Notes: generated by a model from the sequence alone, not told the origin. Shown: positions 7,674 to 14,865, counted from the stretch's first letter. The stretch: DNA of 22,098 bases from an uncultured Lachnospiraceae bacterium (GCA_910586715.1 CAJUJG010000022.1:9500-31597), one strand, 5' to 3'. Program-made: numbers and translations.

Positions 7674-7714
7674 AAATCAACATCCTCTCATAAAATTAAC
7701 CTAAGTTTCGTTTT

Positions 7715-7773
7715 GGGCAACTATTTGCCTTTTTTTCTATTTTCTCCTAGGACAAGTGGGCAACCATTTGCCC
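7715..7773 (-). promoter_or_regulatory. Twin 16-bp palindromic operators
   Basis: GGGCAACTATTTGCCT (7715-7730) and GGGCAACCATTTGCCC (7758-7773) are two near-identical dyads 43 bases apart, about four helical turns. They lie directly upstream of the 63-aa and initiator-like genes. A weak -35 (TTGCCC) overlaps the nearer dyad on the - strand. This is what a cooperative repressor site looks like; stem formation in the leader RNA is the alternative. Confidence 0.55.
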
Positions 7774-7779
7774 ATTCCG

Positions 7780-8219
7780 ATACTACTACTAAAGGAGATA
7801 CTGTTTACTAAAAGAGATACATTCTTACCCCTAACGGGGATACGTTTTGGTTTATTGTTCTTTTTTCAACAAAATATCCTCTACAATAAATACTTCTACA
7901 TTTCTTCTATCAATTTTCTTTTTCTGCAATGTGACTTCCCATTTTGGGACACCATATAATTACATTTTTATAAAAACTTAACAAAAACTCATTATTTAAC
8001 TTTTGTATCTTGTTGTACTCCATGACTGAAAATGTTAAATTTTTTCATGGCAAATAGGACTCCAAATAATTTGAAGTCCATAAATACCACTTCTCTTTTC
8101 AATTATTCAATTTTCATCATTTAATGGATTTATCGTGTAGATACACACAATTGATACTGTTACTAATCAGAAGCTCTTGAATTTTATAGTTTATTTCAAT
8201 TATTCCGTATTGTCAGTTA
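7780..8219. other. Gene-free AT-rich stretch with short repeats and hairpins
   Basis: No gene above 30 codons is supported. On the - strand GTATC recurs four times in 65 bases (7778-7842) in the pattern GTATCYCYKTTAG followed by TAA or GTA. Hairpins include ACCCC/GGGGAT near 7827, TCCCATTTTGGGA near 7936, GGACTcCAAATAATTTGaAGTCC near 8058 and GTGTAGATACAC near 8135. A 29-codon frame (MDFKLFGVLFAMKKF...) starts within one hairpin but lacks a clear ribosome binding site. Confidence 0.4.
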
Positions 8220-8307
8220 TTTCACTCACCACCAAATGGTTGTCTCCTAATTTTCACCATAACCAAATTGTGGTCGTTAAATTTCACTCGGCACCATTTG
8301 GTGCTTA
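8220..8307. repeat. Three degenerate tandem units with internal dyads
   Basis: Three units of about 30-32 bases begin with TTTCAC at 8220, 8252 and 8282. Each holds an ACCAAATGGT-like dyad (ACCACCAAATGGT, ACCAAATTGTGGT, GGCACCATTTGGTGC) and ends in a TTA-rich or TAA-rich joint. The arms differ, but the spacing and the CCA-AAT-TGG centre are kept. They could be iterons for the initiator-like protein, or hairpins in a 3' leader after the operon ending at 8328. Confidence 0.5.
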
Positions 8308-8327
8308 GTACCTCTCATTACTATTTT

Positions 8328-8612
8328 CTAAGTAACGACTAGATAATCAATCGCCTTCTTAACCCTCTCCATCTCATTTGAATATATCCTGTATGCTGCA
8401 TTCTTTGCTGATTCAACTGACCCACATTTTTCAGGCTGTAATCTCATGACACTCCCTTTTCCAAAAGCATACAGGTAATATTGATTATCTTTTGAATCAT
8501 GATTGATCTGAAATTCAATTTTAATCACGCCGCATAAATTAATCATACAATGACTGCTTACAATCACATTATCCGATACAATGTCCTTCCATTCCAAATC
8601 CTTAAACCGCAT
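8328..8612 (-). CDS. Hypothetical protein, 94 aa
   Basis: ATG 8612 is chosen because AGGAGTG lies eight bases upstream; the longer frame from 8633 would begin inside the preceding gene without its own site. The product (MRFKDLEWKDIVSDN ... SSHCMINLCGVIKIEFQIN ... YLYAFGKGSVMRLQPEKC ... AAYRIYSNEMERVKKAI) has alternating beta strands followed by a C-terminal helix. No family is recognised. Its start overlaps the end of the preceding 59-aa gene by eleven bases, so translation is probably coupled. It is the last gene of the 9874-8328 operon. Confidence 0.6.
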   Translation of the reverse strand: MRFKDLEWKDIVSDNVIVSSHCMINLCGVIKIEFQINHDSKDNQYYLYAFGKGSVMRLQPEKCGSVESAKNAAYRIYSNEMERVKKAIDYLVVT

Positions 8613-8781
8613 ATGAAACACTCCTATCCTCATTAATTTCTACAACCGCATTATCAATCATGTTATTTACAATCCGCTCCAATTCGTCCGTGGTACATTT
8701 ACCATACAAAACATTAATGCTGTCCATATTCTTTTCACTAATTATCACAACTCTGTCTTTTAATCCCATGTAACTATTCAT
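8602..8781 (-). CDS. Small hypothetical protein, 59 aa
   Basis: This frame begins at ATG 8781 inside the last codons of the HU gene (CATGAATAG overlap), behind AAAGG, and ends within the start region of the next gene. The product reads MNSYMGLKDRVVIISEKNM ... ELERIVNNMIDNAVVEI. It has no motif I know; a helix with spaced leucine and isoleucine residues is the main feature. The tight overlaps on both sides argue that it is a real member of the operon. Confidence 0.6.
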   Translation of the reverse strand: MNSYMGLKDRVVIISEKNMDSINVLYGKCTTDELERIVNNMIDNAVVEINEDRSVSYAV

Positions 8782-9067
8782 GCCGCCTTTCCTTTATCCT
8801 GTCTGCAAGACCTTCACTTGCAACAAACTTTATTTTTTCATGTTCCGGTATTATGCACTCTTGTCCTGTTTGTGGGTTTCTGCCTATCCTTTCTTTCACT
8901 ATCTTCATCTGAAAGCTGCCAAAATTTAAGAGTTTTACCTTCTCATTCTCACCCATGCAGTCCATGAGCGTTTCAATGAATAGATTCAATCCCTTCATAG
9001 CATCTTTCTTCTTTATGCCGCCCTTTTCTGCCATCCTGTCTGCAAATTCTTTCTTGTTTACTGACAT
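8774..9067 (-). CDS. HU-family DNA-binding protein
   Basis: The 97-aa product has the full HU/IHF layout: an N-terminal helical pair (KKEFADRMAEKGGIKKKDA), the beta saddle (VKLLNFGSFQMKIVKER), the conserved arm GRNPQTGQECIIPEHEKIKF, and a C-terminal helix (EGLADRIKERRHE). HU dimers bend DNA without strong sequence preference and assist replication, recombination and packaging. The start follows AAGGAGG at good spacing. This is an element-borne copy, given its place between a phage-like gene and small unknown genes. Confidence 0.92.
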   Translation of the reverse strand: MSVNKKEFADRMAEKGGIKKKDAMKGLNLFIETLMDCMGENEKVKLLNFGSFQMKIVKERIGRNPQTGQECIIPEHEKIKFVASEGLADRIKERRHE

Positions 9068-9081
9068 ATTTATGTACCTCC

Positions 9082-9522
9082 TTAGTTTCGTACTGAAAAT
9101 CCTTTACGTTTCAAATAATCCATTGCCAATTTCAAAAGCTCGCCATTTTCTATGGTTTCTTTCATGGTATCGTCCCAAACATGTGGTGTATTGTTGCCCA
9201 CGTCTAATCCACCATGCAATCCCTGATTTGCCCATGATGCTACCTGTTCACCTGTTGCATTATAATAATTATCCATATAATCCGTATCAATATATACAGA
9301 CGCAACAACCTTATTCCCTGTTACTTTGGGTTTTACCTTCACTGCTGATCGAAGGAAATCATATTGCCGCCTGTAGGATTTTGGATCATAACTGTTGTAG
9401 TATTCCTGTAGGAAATAATTCAATATTTGGTATACCCGTTCTGCAAGTTCGTCCACCATTCCTAACATTACGGGCTGCAATGCTTTTACAAGTTCATCCA
9501 TGTTGCTTATGTGCTTTGCCAT
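9082..9522 (-). CDS. Phage-like protein, HK97 gp10-like (tentative)
   Basis: The 146-aa product begins with a helical segment (MDELVKALQPVMLGMVDELAERVYQILNYFLQEYYNSYDP), then SYRRQYDFLRSA and a beta-rich part (KVTGNKVVASVYIDTDYM), and later GLHGGLDVGNNTPHVWDD. A helical start, an RT/RxYxLxxS segment and a strand-rich middle with a GxHGG motif recall head-tail joining proteins of the HK97 gp10 type that occur singly in Clostridia mobile elements. The rest of a structural cluster is absent, so the role is unclear. AAAAGGAGG precedes the start, and the gene overlaps the end of the cold-shock-like gene by 29 bases. Confidence 0.5.
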   Translation of the reverse strand: MAKHISNMDELVKALQPVMLGMVDELAERVYQILNYFLQEYYNSYDPKSYRRQYDFLRSAVKVKPKVTGNKVVASVYIDTDYMDNYYNATGEQVASWANQGLHGGLDVGNNTPHVWDDTMKETIENGELLKLAMDYLKRKGFSVRN

Positions 9523-9874
9523 TATCTGATGCCTCCTTTTCTCCCATAAATTTTTTCACAAACTTCCTAAACTCTTTGTCCGGTCTGATAGCCTTATCTG
9601 CGTTGCATGATTTGTGATTAGATGAAATATGTTTCTTGGTCTTTTTCTTTTTGACAGAATTATTTGATGTTATATCATGCGCCTCGATTACATATAAATT
9701 GCCTGCATTAAAATCACTCCTGTCAGTCCTGTAAGGTTTGAAAGATACATAACATCCTTTTTCTATCAGCTCACCTTTTAGCTGTGAATGATGTACAAAA
9801 TATGAATTATTATCCTCGCCACGTATGAATCCATATCCCTTGTCAGTGAAATATTTTGTCACTCTGCCGTACAT
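9494..9874 (-). CDS. Cold-shock-domain-like protein with basic tail
   Basis: Residues 1-60 (MYGRVTKYFTDKGYGFIRGE, YFVHHSQLKG, KGCYVSFKPY) match a cold-shock (OB-fold) domain: KGYGFI is the RNP1-like motif and YFVHHS corresponds to RNP2 (FVHFS). This fold binds single-stranded RNA or DNA. A lysine-rich tail of about 60 residues (VKKKKTKKH, KEFRKFVKKFMGEKE) is not part of housekeeping Csp proteins, which are near 66 aa. The start is set by AGGAGGG. It heads the five-gene operon down to 8328. Confidence 0.8.
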   Translation of the reverse strand: MYGRVTKYFTDKGYGFIRGEDNNSYFVHHSQLKGELIEKGCYVSFKPYRTDRSDFNAGNLYVIEAHDITSNNSVKKKKTKKHISSNHKSCNADKAIRPDKEFRKFVKKFMGEKEASDNGKAHKQHG

Positions 9875-10042
9875 AGATTTGCCCTCCTATTTAAAATTAA
9901 AATTTGCCACAATGAAATTGCCATTTTAAGTTATCGTCCAATGTGTCTGCGCAATGCCTTTGTGAGTTACTGTAAGGCTTGTACTGACGTTTTAATGTTA
10001 CGAGTGTATAAGTTTTGTCGCTATATAATTTCAGGCACTAAA

Positions 10043-10085
10043 ATAAGCCCTGTATGCCTTACCGAAATTGGTACACAGGGCTTAT
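10043..10085 (-). terminator. Terminator behind the 71-aa gene
   Basis: ATAAGCCCTGT (10043-10053) and ACAGGGCTTAT (10075-10085) form a perfect 11-bp stem, followed on the - strand by TTTAG. It lies just downstream of the gene ending at 10102. Confidence 0.85.
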
Positions 10086-10101
10086 ACCACTATGGATTTT
10101 A

Positions 10102-10317
10102 TCAATCCCTGTATATCCATCCCCCATTTTCGTCCTGCCCGAGTACATGTTCGTCATACCATTGTTCGTAAAACTGAACCATTTCCCGGTATTGCCTTTG
10201 CAGCTCTGATACTCCATTGTTTGTCTCTGATAAATGTCCCGTAATCTTTTGTCTTGATTGAGATTTTGATTTCGCATGTTTCCTTGCTTTTGACTCTTCA
10301 AAATTGATTATCTCCAT
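10102..10317 (-). CDS. Small hypothetical protein, 71 aa
   Basis: ATG 10317 (MEIINFEESKARKHAKSKSQ) is chosen because GAGGAGG lies seven bases upstream; the frame is open further, but the extra residues would include this site. The product has a basic N-terminal half and an aromatic, acidic C-terminal half (RQYREMVQFYEQWYDEHVLG, ENGGWIYRD). No family is recognised. The gene stands alone between two terminator-like hairpins that share a 16-bp sequence, as a small inserted or duplicated module would. Confidence 0.6.
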   Translation of the reverse strand: MEIINFEESKARKHAKSKSQSRQKITGHLSETNNGVSELQRQYREMVQFYEQWYDEHVLGQDENGGWIYRD

Positions 10318-10372
10318 CGTGTTACCTCCTCGTTTAATATTTTTTGTAATCATACTGTTTTTTGCGCACTAA

Positions 10373-10420
10373 AATAAGCCCACCATCAATCATATTTCTA
10401 TAACTGATAATGGACTTATT
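10373..10420 (-). terminator. Imperfect terminator-like stem
   Basis: AATAAGCCCACCATCA (10373-10388) pairs with TGATAATGGACTTATT (10405-10420) with three mismatches. It is followed on the - strand by TTTAG as in the hairpin at 10043. It would stop transcripts entering the element from the truncated riboswitch. Confidence 0.55.
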
Positions 10421-10471
10421 CAGATGTCCAAATATTTAGTTCATATCATATTAAGGCTCTCATTTTGCGTT

Positions 10472-10529
10472 TGGTGTAAAACTGGTGTAAATACACTTAC
10501 TGTACCCTCTGAAATGCCTTATTTTACAC
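10472..10529. repeat. Short repeats near the element border (possible integrase arm sites)
   Basis: TGGTGTAAA occurs at 10472 and 10483 with an 11-base period, and the inverted TTTTACAC occurs at 10522, only 14 bases from the riboswitch junction. Grouped short repeats just inside an element end are typical of tyrosine-recombinase arm sites. The role is inferred from position. Confidence 0.4.
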
Positions 10530-10542
10530 GGTTTTGAGCTAT

Positions 10543-10583
10543 GGGAATTTCACCCTGCCCCGAAGAATTTTCTATCAAATTAC
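10543..10583 (-). promoter_or_regulatory. Truncated FMN riboswitch (5' part), attachment-site candidate
   Basis: Read on the - strand, TTCTTCGGGGCAGGGTGAAA followed by TTCCC is the hallmark 5' end of the FMN (RFN) riboswitch, with its GGGGCAGGGTGAAATTCCC core. The expected next segment (an ACCGGCGGT-type sequence) is absent; ATAGCTCAAAACC follows instead. The aptamer is therefore cut after its first hairpin and cannot bind FMN in this form. It has its own promoter at 10590-10618. The regulated gene, probably for riboflavin synthesis or uptake, should lie beyond the far end of the element. Confidence 0.85.
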
Positions 10584-10589
10584 GTTTTC

Positions 10590-10618
10590 ATTGTAATACA
10601 ACATTATGCCAAATGCAA
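10590..10618 (-). promoter_or_regulatory. Promoter of the truncated FMN riboswitch
   Basis: On the - strand, TTGCAT (10613-10618), a 17-base spacer and TACAAT (10590-10595) form a good housekeeping promoter, placing the start of transcription at about 10583, directly ahead of the riboswitch core. Confidence 0.75.
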
Positions 10619-10650
10619 GCCTTTTGTTACATGAAATGTCCTGCTATGTA

Positions 10651-12327
10651 CTATCGCAGCCGGAACTTCTGAACGGAAGCCTTTAAATCTTTTGCACGGT
10701 TTTGCAGCTCCTCCGCCGAAGCCGCAGATTCCTGCGCTGTTGCCGCATTGGTCTGTACCACGTCTGAAATCTGACGCATTCCTTCCGTCACCTGTGCCAA
10801 AGACTGCGCCTGCTGCGTTGCCGATTCTGCAATCCGCTCAACCATTTCCGTTGACTGCTGTCCGCCTGCAATTACATGTGTCAGCGCCTCCATTGTATCA
10901 ACAGATAAAGAAGCCCCGCTTTGCACCTGCTTAATCGAATTTTCAATCAATTCCGCAATATTCTTTGCCGACTCCGAACTCTTGTTTGCCAAACTCTGCA
11001 CTTCATCTGCCACGACCGCAAAGCCCTTTCCTGCCTCGCCTGCGCGTGCCGCTTCCACTGATGCATTCAGCGCAAGAATATTTGTTTGGAATGAAATATC
11101 CTCAATTGCCTTAGTAATGCCGCCAATCTGACGCGACGACGTCGAAATATCATCAATTGCCGCTTTCAGCGCCTCCATCTTTTCATTGCAAATCATCAGG
11201 TGTGTCATTGCTCCCATCGAAGCTTTGCGGGCATCCTCTGCATCTGCGGATGTACTGTTAACACCCTTGGAGATTTCCTGAATGCTTGCGGAAAGCTCTT
11301 CAACTGCTGCCGCCTGCTGTACGGTACCGCTTGAGAGACTCTGCGCACCTGCCGCTACTCTGTCAGATTCCTCAGATACCTGCTCGCTCGTTACATTAAT
11401 CTTAGAAAGCGCACCGTTTAACGCATCCAGTATCTGCCCCATTGCGGTCTGTATCGGAAGAAATTCTCCTCGATAATCATTATCAATTTTCAGGTTCATA
11501 TTTCCCTGCGCCATCTGTGTCAGCTTTGCGTCAATATCACTGATATACTTTTTCAGCTCACGCTTCGTTTCATGAATGGAATCCACAAGCCTTCCGATTT
11601 CCGAAGTATCTGAAGTCAAGTCAAACCGTGCGGAAAGATTTCCTCTTGAAATCTCCATCATCTGATTTTTTACTGCTCTCACCGGACGCAAAACCTTTAT
11701 CTGAATAAACAGCATATTGCACAACTGCATTAAACCGACAATCACCAGAGCAACAATCATTTCCACCCTGAGCTCATTTGTTCTCCGAACCAAACCGCCC
11801 ACTTTCTCCAAGGTCCGTGTATTCAAAGCCGCTAAAAACTGCTCTTTTAAGGCATTAATCTTTGTGATAGAATCGTTATATTCATCTCCGTACACATATT
11901 CGATTGCCGCTGTCCGTTTTCCTTCCAGTACATTTTTCATTGCCTCGTCTTCAAGCGGAACCAGCTGATTGGAGAGCGCATACATATCGTCAATCATTTT
12001 CTGTTCCTCAGATGTAATGCCAATCTCCTGCATTGCGGCAACACCCTTGTCGCGGTTTTGAAGATTATTGACTTCATTCCAGTAATTGTCATAATGCTCC
12101 TGCATTCCTGTCGCTGCAAACGCACGCACCTCATTTGTCAGATATGCCGAACCGTTCATAAAACGGTTTGCATTATAAGTGAGGTTAAACCGCTCCTCAT
12201 TTGCATTACTGAGCTGGCTGCTCATGCTTCCGTAAGAAAATAAAGAAGTCACCAAAAAAATTAACGACAGTATCGAAATACCGTTTAAAATGGATGTCAT
12301 CAAAGATTGGCTAATCGTCTTTTTCAT
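10651..12327 (-). CDS. Methyl-accepting chemotaxis protein
   Basis: The 558-aa product has TM1 at residues about 11-31 (ISILSLIFLVTSLFSYG), an extracellular four-helix-type sensor (about 32-188), TM2 (about 190-212, MIVALVIVGLMQLCNMLFI), one or two HAMP units (about 213-320, with PVRAVKNQMMEISRGNLSAR) and a signalling domain with the conserved hairpin tip (SFQTNILALNASVEAARAGE, then GKGFAVVADEV). It passes ligand signals to CheA through CheW at the cell pole. The ligand is unknown, and no CheR-tethering pentapeptide ends the protein. GC is clearly higher than in the element to its left. The start is supported by GGGAAGGAG upstream and the promoter at 12417-12445. Confidence 0.95.
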   Translation of the reverse strand: MKKTISQSLMTSILNGISILSLIFLVTSLFSYGSMSSQLSNANEERFNLTYNANRFMNGSAYLTNEVRAFAATGMQEHYDNYWNEVNNLQNRDKGVAAMQEIGITSEEQKMIDDMYALSNQLVPLEDEAMKNVLEGKRTAAIEYVYGDEYNDSITKINALKEQFLAALNTRTLEKVGGLVRRTNELRVEMIVALVIVGLMQLCNMLFIQIKVLRPVRAVKNQMMEISRGNLSARFDLTSDTSEIGRLVDSIHETKRELKKYISDIDAKLTQMAQGNMNLKIDNDYRGEFLPIQTAMGQILDALNGALSKINVTSEQVSEESDRVAAGAQSLSSGTVQQAAAVEELSASIQEISKGVNSTSADAEDARKASMGAMTHLMICNEKMEALKAAIDDISTSSRQIGGITKAIEDISFQTNILALNASVEAARAGEAGKGFAVVADEVQSLANKSSESAKNIAELIENSIKQVQSGASLSVDTMEALTHVIAGGQQSTEMVERIAESATQQAQSLAQVTEGMRQISDVVQTNAATAQESAASAEELQNRAKDLKASVQKFRLR

Positions 12328-12416
12328 ATCAATTCTCCTTCCCCCAGTACTCCCCCTTACATAGATTTTGTCAAAACCGCTGTTAAAAAGAGGAAATGTT
12401 TTCGTCAGTTATCTAT

Positions 12417-12445
12417 ATTGTACAGGAAATGACGCGCTTTTTCAA
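12417..12445 (-). promoter_or_regulatory. Sigma-A promoter of the chemotaxis gene
   Basis: On the - strand TTGAAA (12440-12445), a 17-base spacer and TACAAT (12417-12422) give a strong promoter about 90 bases upstream of the MCP start. The MCP can therefore be transcribed independently of the AraC gene behind it. Confidence 0.8.
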
Positions 12446-12473
12446 CACCTTTTTAAAAATTGTCAGAAAATTC

Positions 12474-13358
12474 TTATCCATTTAATTCTTTAATAAACGA
12501 ATGCGGCGTTATATGGTATTTTTTCTTAAATGCCCTGTGAAAATAGGAAAGGTTACGAAAACCCACAGACAAGGAGACCTCTAAAATTGAGGCGTTTCCT
12601 TTCTCAAACAACTCTACCGCCTTTTCCAGCCGGAGATTATTGATATACTCCACACAAGTCATGCTCATATGCTTTTTGAAAAACCGCATAAAATAATAAT
12701 CACTAAAATAACAAAGCCGCGCCAATTCCGAAACGGAAATCACATCCGGATAATGCTGCTCAATATAATCAAGCACCTGTTTAAGCTTATCGGAAGAAAC
12801 ACGCGTGTCCTCCGATGCACTCTCCCCGCGGTACTGCAGCAGCAAAAAAACAGCCTGCAAAAAGAGGGACTTCAGCGCAAGCTCATATCCGATGACCTCT
12901 TCATTATGTAATGACGTAATCTGACGAAATATCTTCCGCATAGAAGTATATGCGGGATGCTTTGGCGTAATCACACATGGCATGGAAATTTCCTGATTCA
13001 AAATCGGCATCAGATAGCGCGTCGAACAAATATCCGTGGAATTTCCGCCAAGAAAATTCATATGGAATACATACGTTTCCGAACAAATCTCTCTGCTGTT
13101 ACTACGGGAAATGGAATGCAGCAGCAATGGAGGTACAAATAAAATGTCATCTTTCTGCACTTCATAGTCCGTCAAATCAATTTGGTAGACACAGTCCCCT
13201 TCCGTAATCAGCGTCAGTTCCGCCTCCTCATGCCAGTGAAGCATAACCGCCGGAACATCGGGTGTCAGCCGTGTTATATATTTGCGTACGGGAAACGAGG
13301 CTTCCCCATGTTTTGCATTCTCTTTTTGTTCCAACGCAAGCGAGTGCAGCTTTTTCAT
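12474..13358 (-). CDS. AraC-family transcriptional regulator with cupin domain
   Basis: The 294-aa product carries an N-terminal cupin ligand domain (VMLHWHEEAELTLITEGDCV ... DDILFVPPLLLHSI, residues about 36-82) and a C-terminal AraC-type pair of helix-turn-helix motifs (SVSELARLCYFSDYYFMRFF; SILEVSLSVGFRNLSYFHRA), ending HITPHSFIKELNG. The HWHEE histidines are those that bind sugar or other small ligands in this family. It likely activates a sugar-utilisation or host-glycan gene; none is adjacent. The only neighbour in line is the MCP, which has its own promoter. The divergent target is not in the window. Confidence 0.93.
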   Translation of the reverse strand: MKKLHSLALEQKENAKHGEASFPVRKYITRLTPDVPAVMLHWHEEAELTLITEGDCVYQIDLTDYEVQKDDILFVPPLLLHSISRSNSREICSETYVFHMNFLGGNSTDICSTRYLMPILNQEISMPCVITPKHPAYTSMRKIFRQITSLHNEEVIGYELALKSLFLQAVFLLLQYRGESASEDTRVSSDKLKQVLDYIEQHYPDVISVSELARLCYFSDYYFMRFFKKHMSMTCVEYINNLRLEKAVELFEKGNASILEVSLSVGFRNLSYFHRAFKKKYHITPHSFIKELNG

Positions 13359-13455
13359 ATCTTCAAATTTACCTTTCTGTGTGTTCGTTTCTATTCATCC
13401 AATACCTTTTTTTATCAAATTCAAATAGTTCTTTTATGCCATCCGCATTTCATTT

Positions 13456-14069
13456 TCAATCTTCCGGACATTGAAATTCATAACCTAATCCGGTAACTAT
13501 CCATTCCTCTTTTTTCTGAAAATCAGAAAGTATCCAACACTTTACATAATCTGATGTATCAACGAAAATTTCCAAGAAATCATTGTTAGAAAACCTTATC
13601 AGCAGATTTCCCCATACACTTATTTTACATTCCTTAACATAAAGCGGGCTTCCATTAAACCAAATTTTAAGTTTTTCATCAAGCAGATTATTTCCCTTTA
13701 TATCCCATTCGAAATTTGTTTCATCCGTTATGGTACTATTGGGCACATAAAAATCTGATGAAGCCAGCAATATTTCTTTTTTCTTTCTGTTTGTAATTCT
13801 CCATTCAGACTGTATATGCAGAGATATAACACTTTTTCAACCATGTTTCCTTTCGTGTCCAATGTTGTAATACAGTGACCAATTCCCAAACACAGCATAT
13901 TTACCGCCCGTGTAATATACGATATTTTTTCATTTAGTAAATGGGTTAATGTATCATGCATATCTTTTTCTTTCATAAGCGCCTCTTTTATTTTTGCTTT
14001 TCCAAATATTTCTTCAGCTTTTCGGGGTAATTCTAAAATTTTTCTCTTTCTTCCGAATATATGCTCCAT
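13456..14069 (-). pseudogene. Frameshifted immunity-like protein, about 204 aa
   Basis: Two frames join at about 13795-13805. The first, from ATG 14069 behind GGGGGAG, reads MEHIFGRKRKILELPRKAEE ... AVNMLCLGIGHCITTLDTKG ... LYLCIYSLNGE. The second reads ITNRKKKEILLASSDFYVPN ... DIKGNNLLDEKLKIWFNG ... LEIFVDTSDYVKCWILSDFQ. Together they form a continuous protein-like sequence. The ILLASSDFYVP block followed by a beta-rich C-terminus is typical of immunity proteins downstream of polymorphic toxins. The break is not in a homopolymer and is probably genuine. It is the last member of the Rhs immunity array, so its toxin is likely lost. Confidence 0.6.
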
Positions 14070-14290
14070 GAAATACACTCCCCCTTCGGTCGCCAAATTC
14101 GAATTCTTAATATACATTCAAACAACTTATTTTTGTCTATTTTACTTAATCACAAAATCAGCCTATCTTTATAGATATATTTAAATAGCAAAATCATTTC
14201 TATGATTTACACTATAAATACGAATTCTATATAGCCTGTTTCAGCTCACATTTTAGTATTTTTTGTTATTCGCTTCATTATTTTTTGTTT

Positions 14291-14482
14291 TCATTCCATA
14301 AATTCAGTAAAGGCTTCCGTAATCTTTTTCTTACATATCTTATTCCAAACAACAATATACTTCTCTCTTTTGTCCCAATCACAAGGTTCCATCTCGCCAC
14401 CAAATCCAATCCATTTTTGAACCACTCCATTCGCATCTGACATTGCAATTTCATTCGGGCAAAATGTATAGCTAAACTTCAA
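14291..14482 (-). pseudogene. Remnant of an immunity-like gene
   Basis: An open frame of about 63 residues (KFSYTFCPNEIAMSDANGVV ... WIGFGGEMEPCDWDKREKYI) begins only with TTG and lacks a ribosome binding site. The frame continues upstream into a run of G that abuts the Rhs core fragment at 14515. Its hydrophobic and aromatic composition suits a small beta-alpha immunity domain, but I recognise no family. It is most simply the 3' part of a gene broken by recombination within the Rhs array. Confidence 0.35.
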
Positions 14483-14514
14483 ACATTTTATACAATGTCC
14501 CCCCCATTCCAGGC

Positions 14515-14557
14515 TGCCATTACAAGGACGGTCCCGTCGCTGTCATAGTACCCTCCC
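14515..14557 (-). pseudogene. Scrap of Rhs core repeat
   Basis: The - strand reads GYYDSDGTVLVMAA. The intact Rhs gene in this window encodes YYYDSDGTVLGVGC near 18505-18540, so this is a diverged fragment of the same core. It marks a former Rhs tip junction between the ParB-like tip and the immunity remnant. Confidence 0.65.
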
Positions 14558-14574
14558 TTACTTTTCTTAAATAT

Positions 14575-14865
14575 TTATAGTAAATCAGACCAAAAAGAAA
14601 TATAATCTATTTCATCATTCATAATCACTCTGAATTCCGTCATTTTAAATTCAGTTATCAAATAATTAAATAAATCTTCTATTGTTTTATATCCTGCAAA
14701 TGGTAATTCAACTCTTTCAATTGGAACCTCCGTTAAACCTAACTTTTTTGCAGCCAACAAACGCTGATGTCCGTCTACTACATACCTTTGTCCATTATAT
14801 TCTGCATATTTTATCGGTTCTTGAACACCAACCGTCCTGACCTCAATTTTTCCCTTTATTCTTCA
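14575..14865 (-). pseudogene. ParB-like nuclease toxin tip, truncated
   Basis: From just after a TGA at 14866 the frame reads IEVRTVGVQEPIKYAEYNG, then QRYVVDGHQRLLAAKKLGL, then TEVPIERVELPFAGYKTIED. This matches the ParB-type nuclease domain used as a toxin tip, with the VDGHQR motif where related tips have DGHHR. It lacks a start codon, a leader and the Rhs core, so it is an orphan tip left by recombination. The C-terminus (DYISFWSDLL) looks complete. No adjacent gene is proven to be its immunity partner; the fragments at 13456-14482 are candidates because they follow it in the direction of transcription. Confidence 0.7.

Larger units (their letters stand above)
1..10542. mobile_element. 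Partial integrated mobile element, right end
   Basis: The stretch consists of small AT-rich genes of types common on phages, plasmids and integrative elements: a J-domain protein, an HNH/AP2 endonuclease, an initiator-like winged-helix protein, an HU homologue and a cold-shock-like protein. It is bounded on the right by an abruptly truncated FMN riboswitch at 10543. Short direct and inverted repeats lie just inside that border, as at the arms of a tyrosine recombinase site. No integrase, relaxase or capsid gene is visible, so the element may be an ICE, an IME, a prophage or a phage-plasmid; the other end lies beyond base 1. The border is seen in the sequence; the element type is inference. 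Confidence 0.7.

Noticed and set aside
8037..8075. 29-codon - strand frame starting MDFKLFGVLFAMKKF
   Set aside because: Its start lies inside a hairpin, the upstream purine stretch is weak, and no homologue is recognised; recorded only as part of the repeat region.
8220..8307. CRISPR-like repeat array
   Set aside because: The units are degenerate, have no constant repeat with unique spacers, and no cas gene is nearby.
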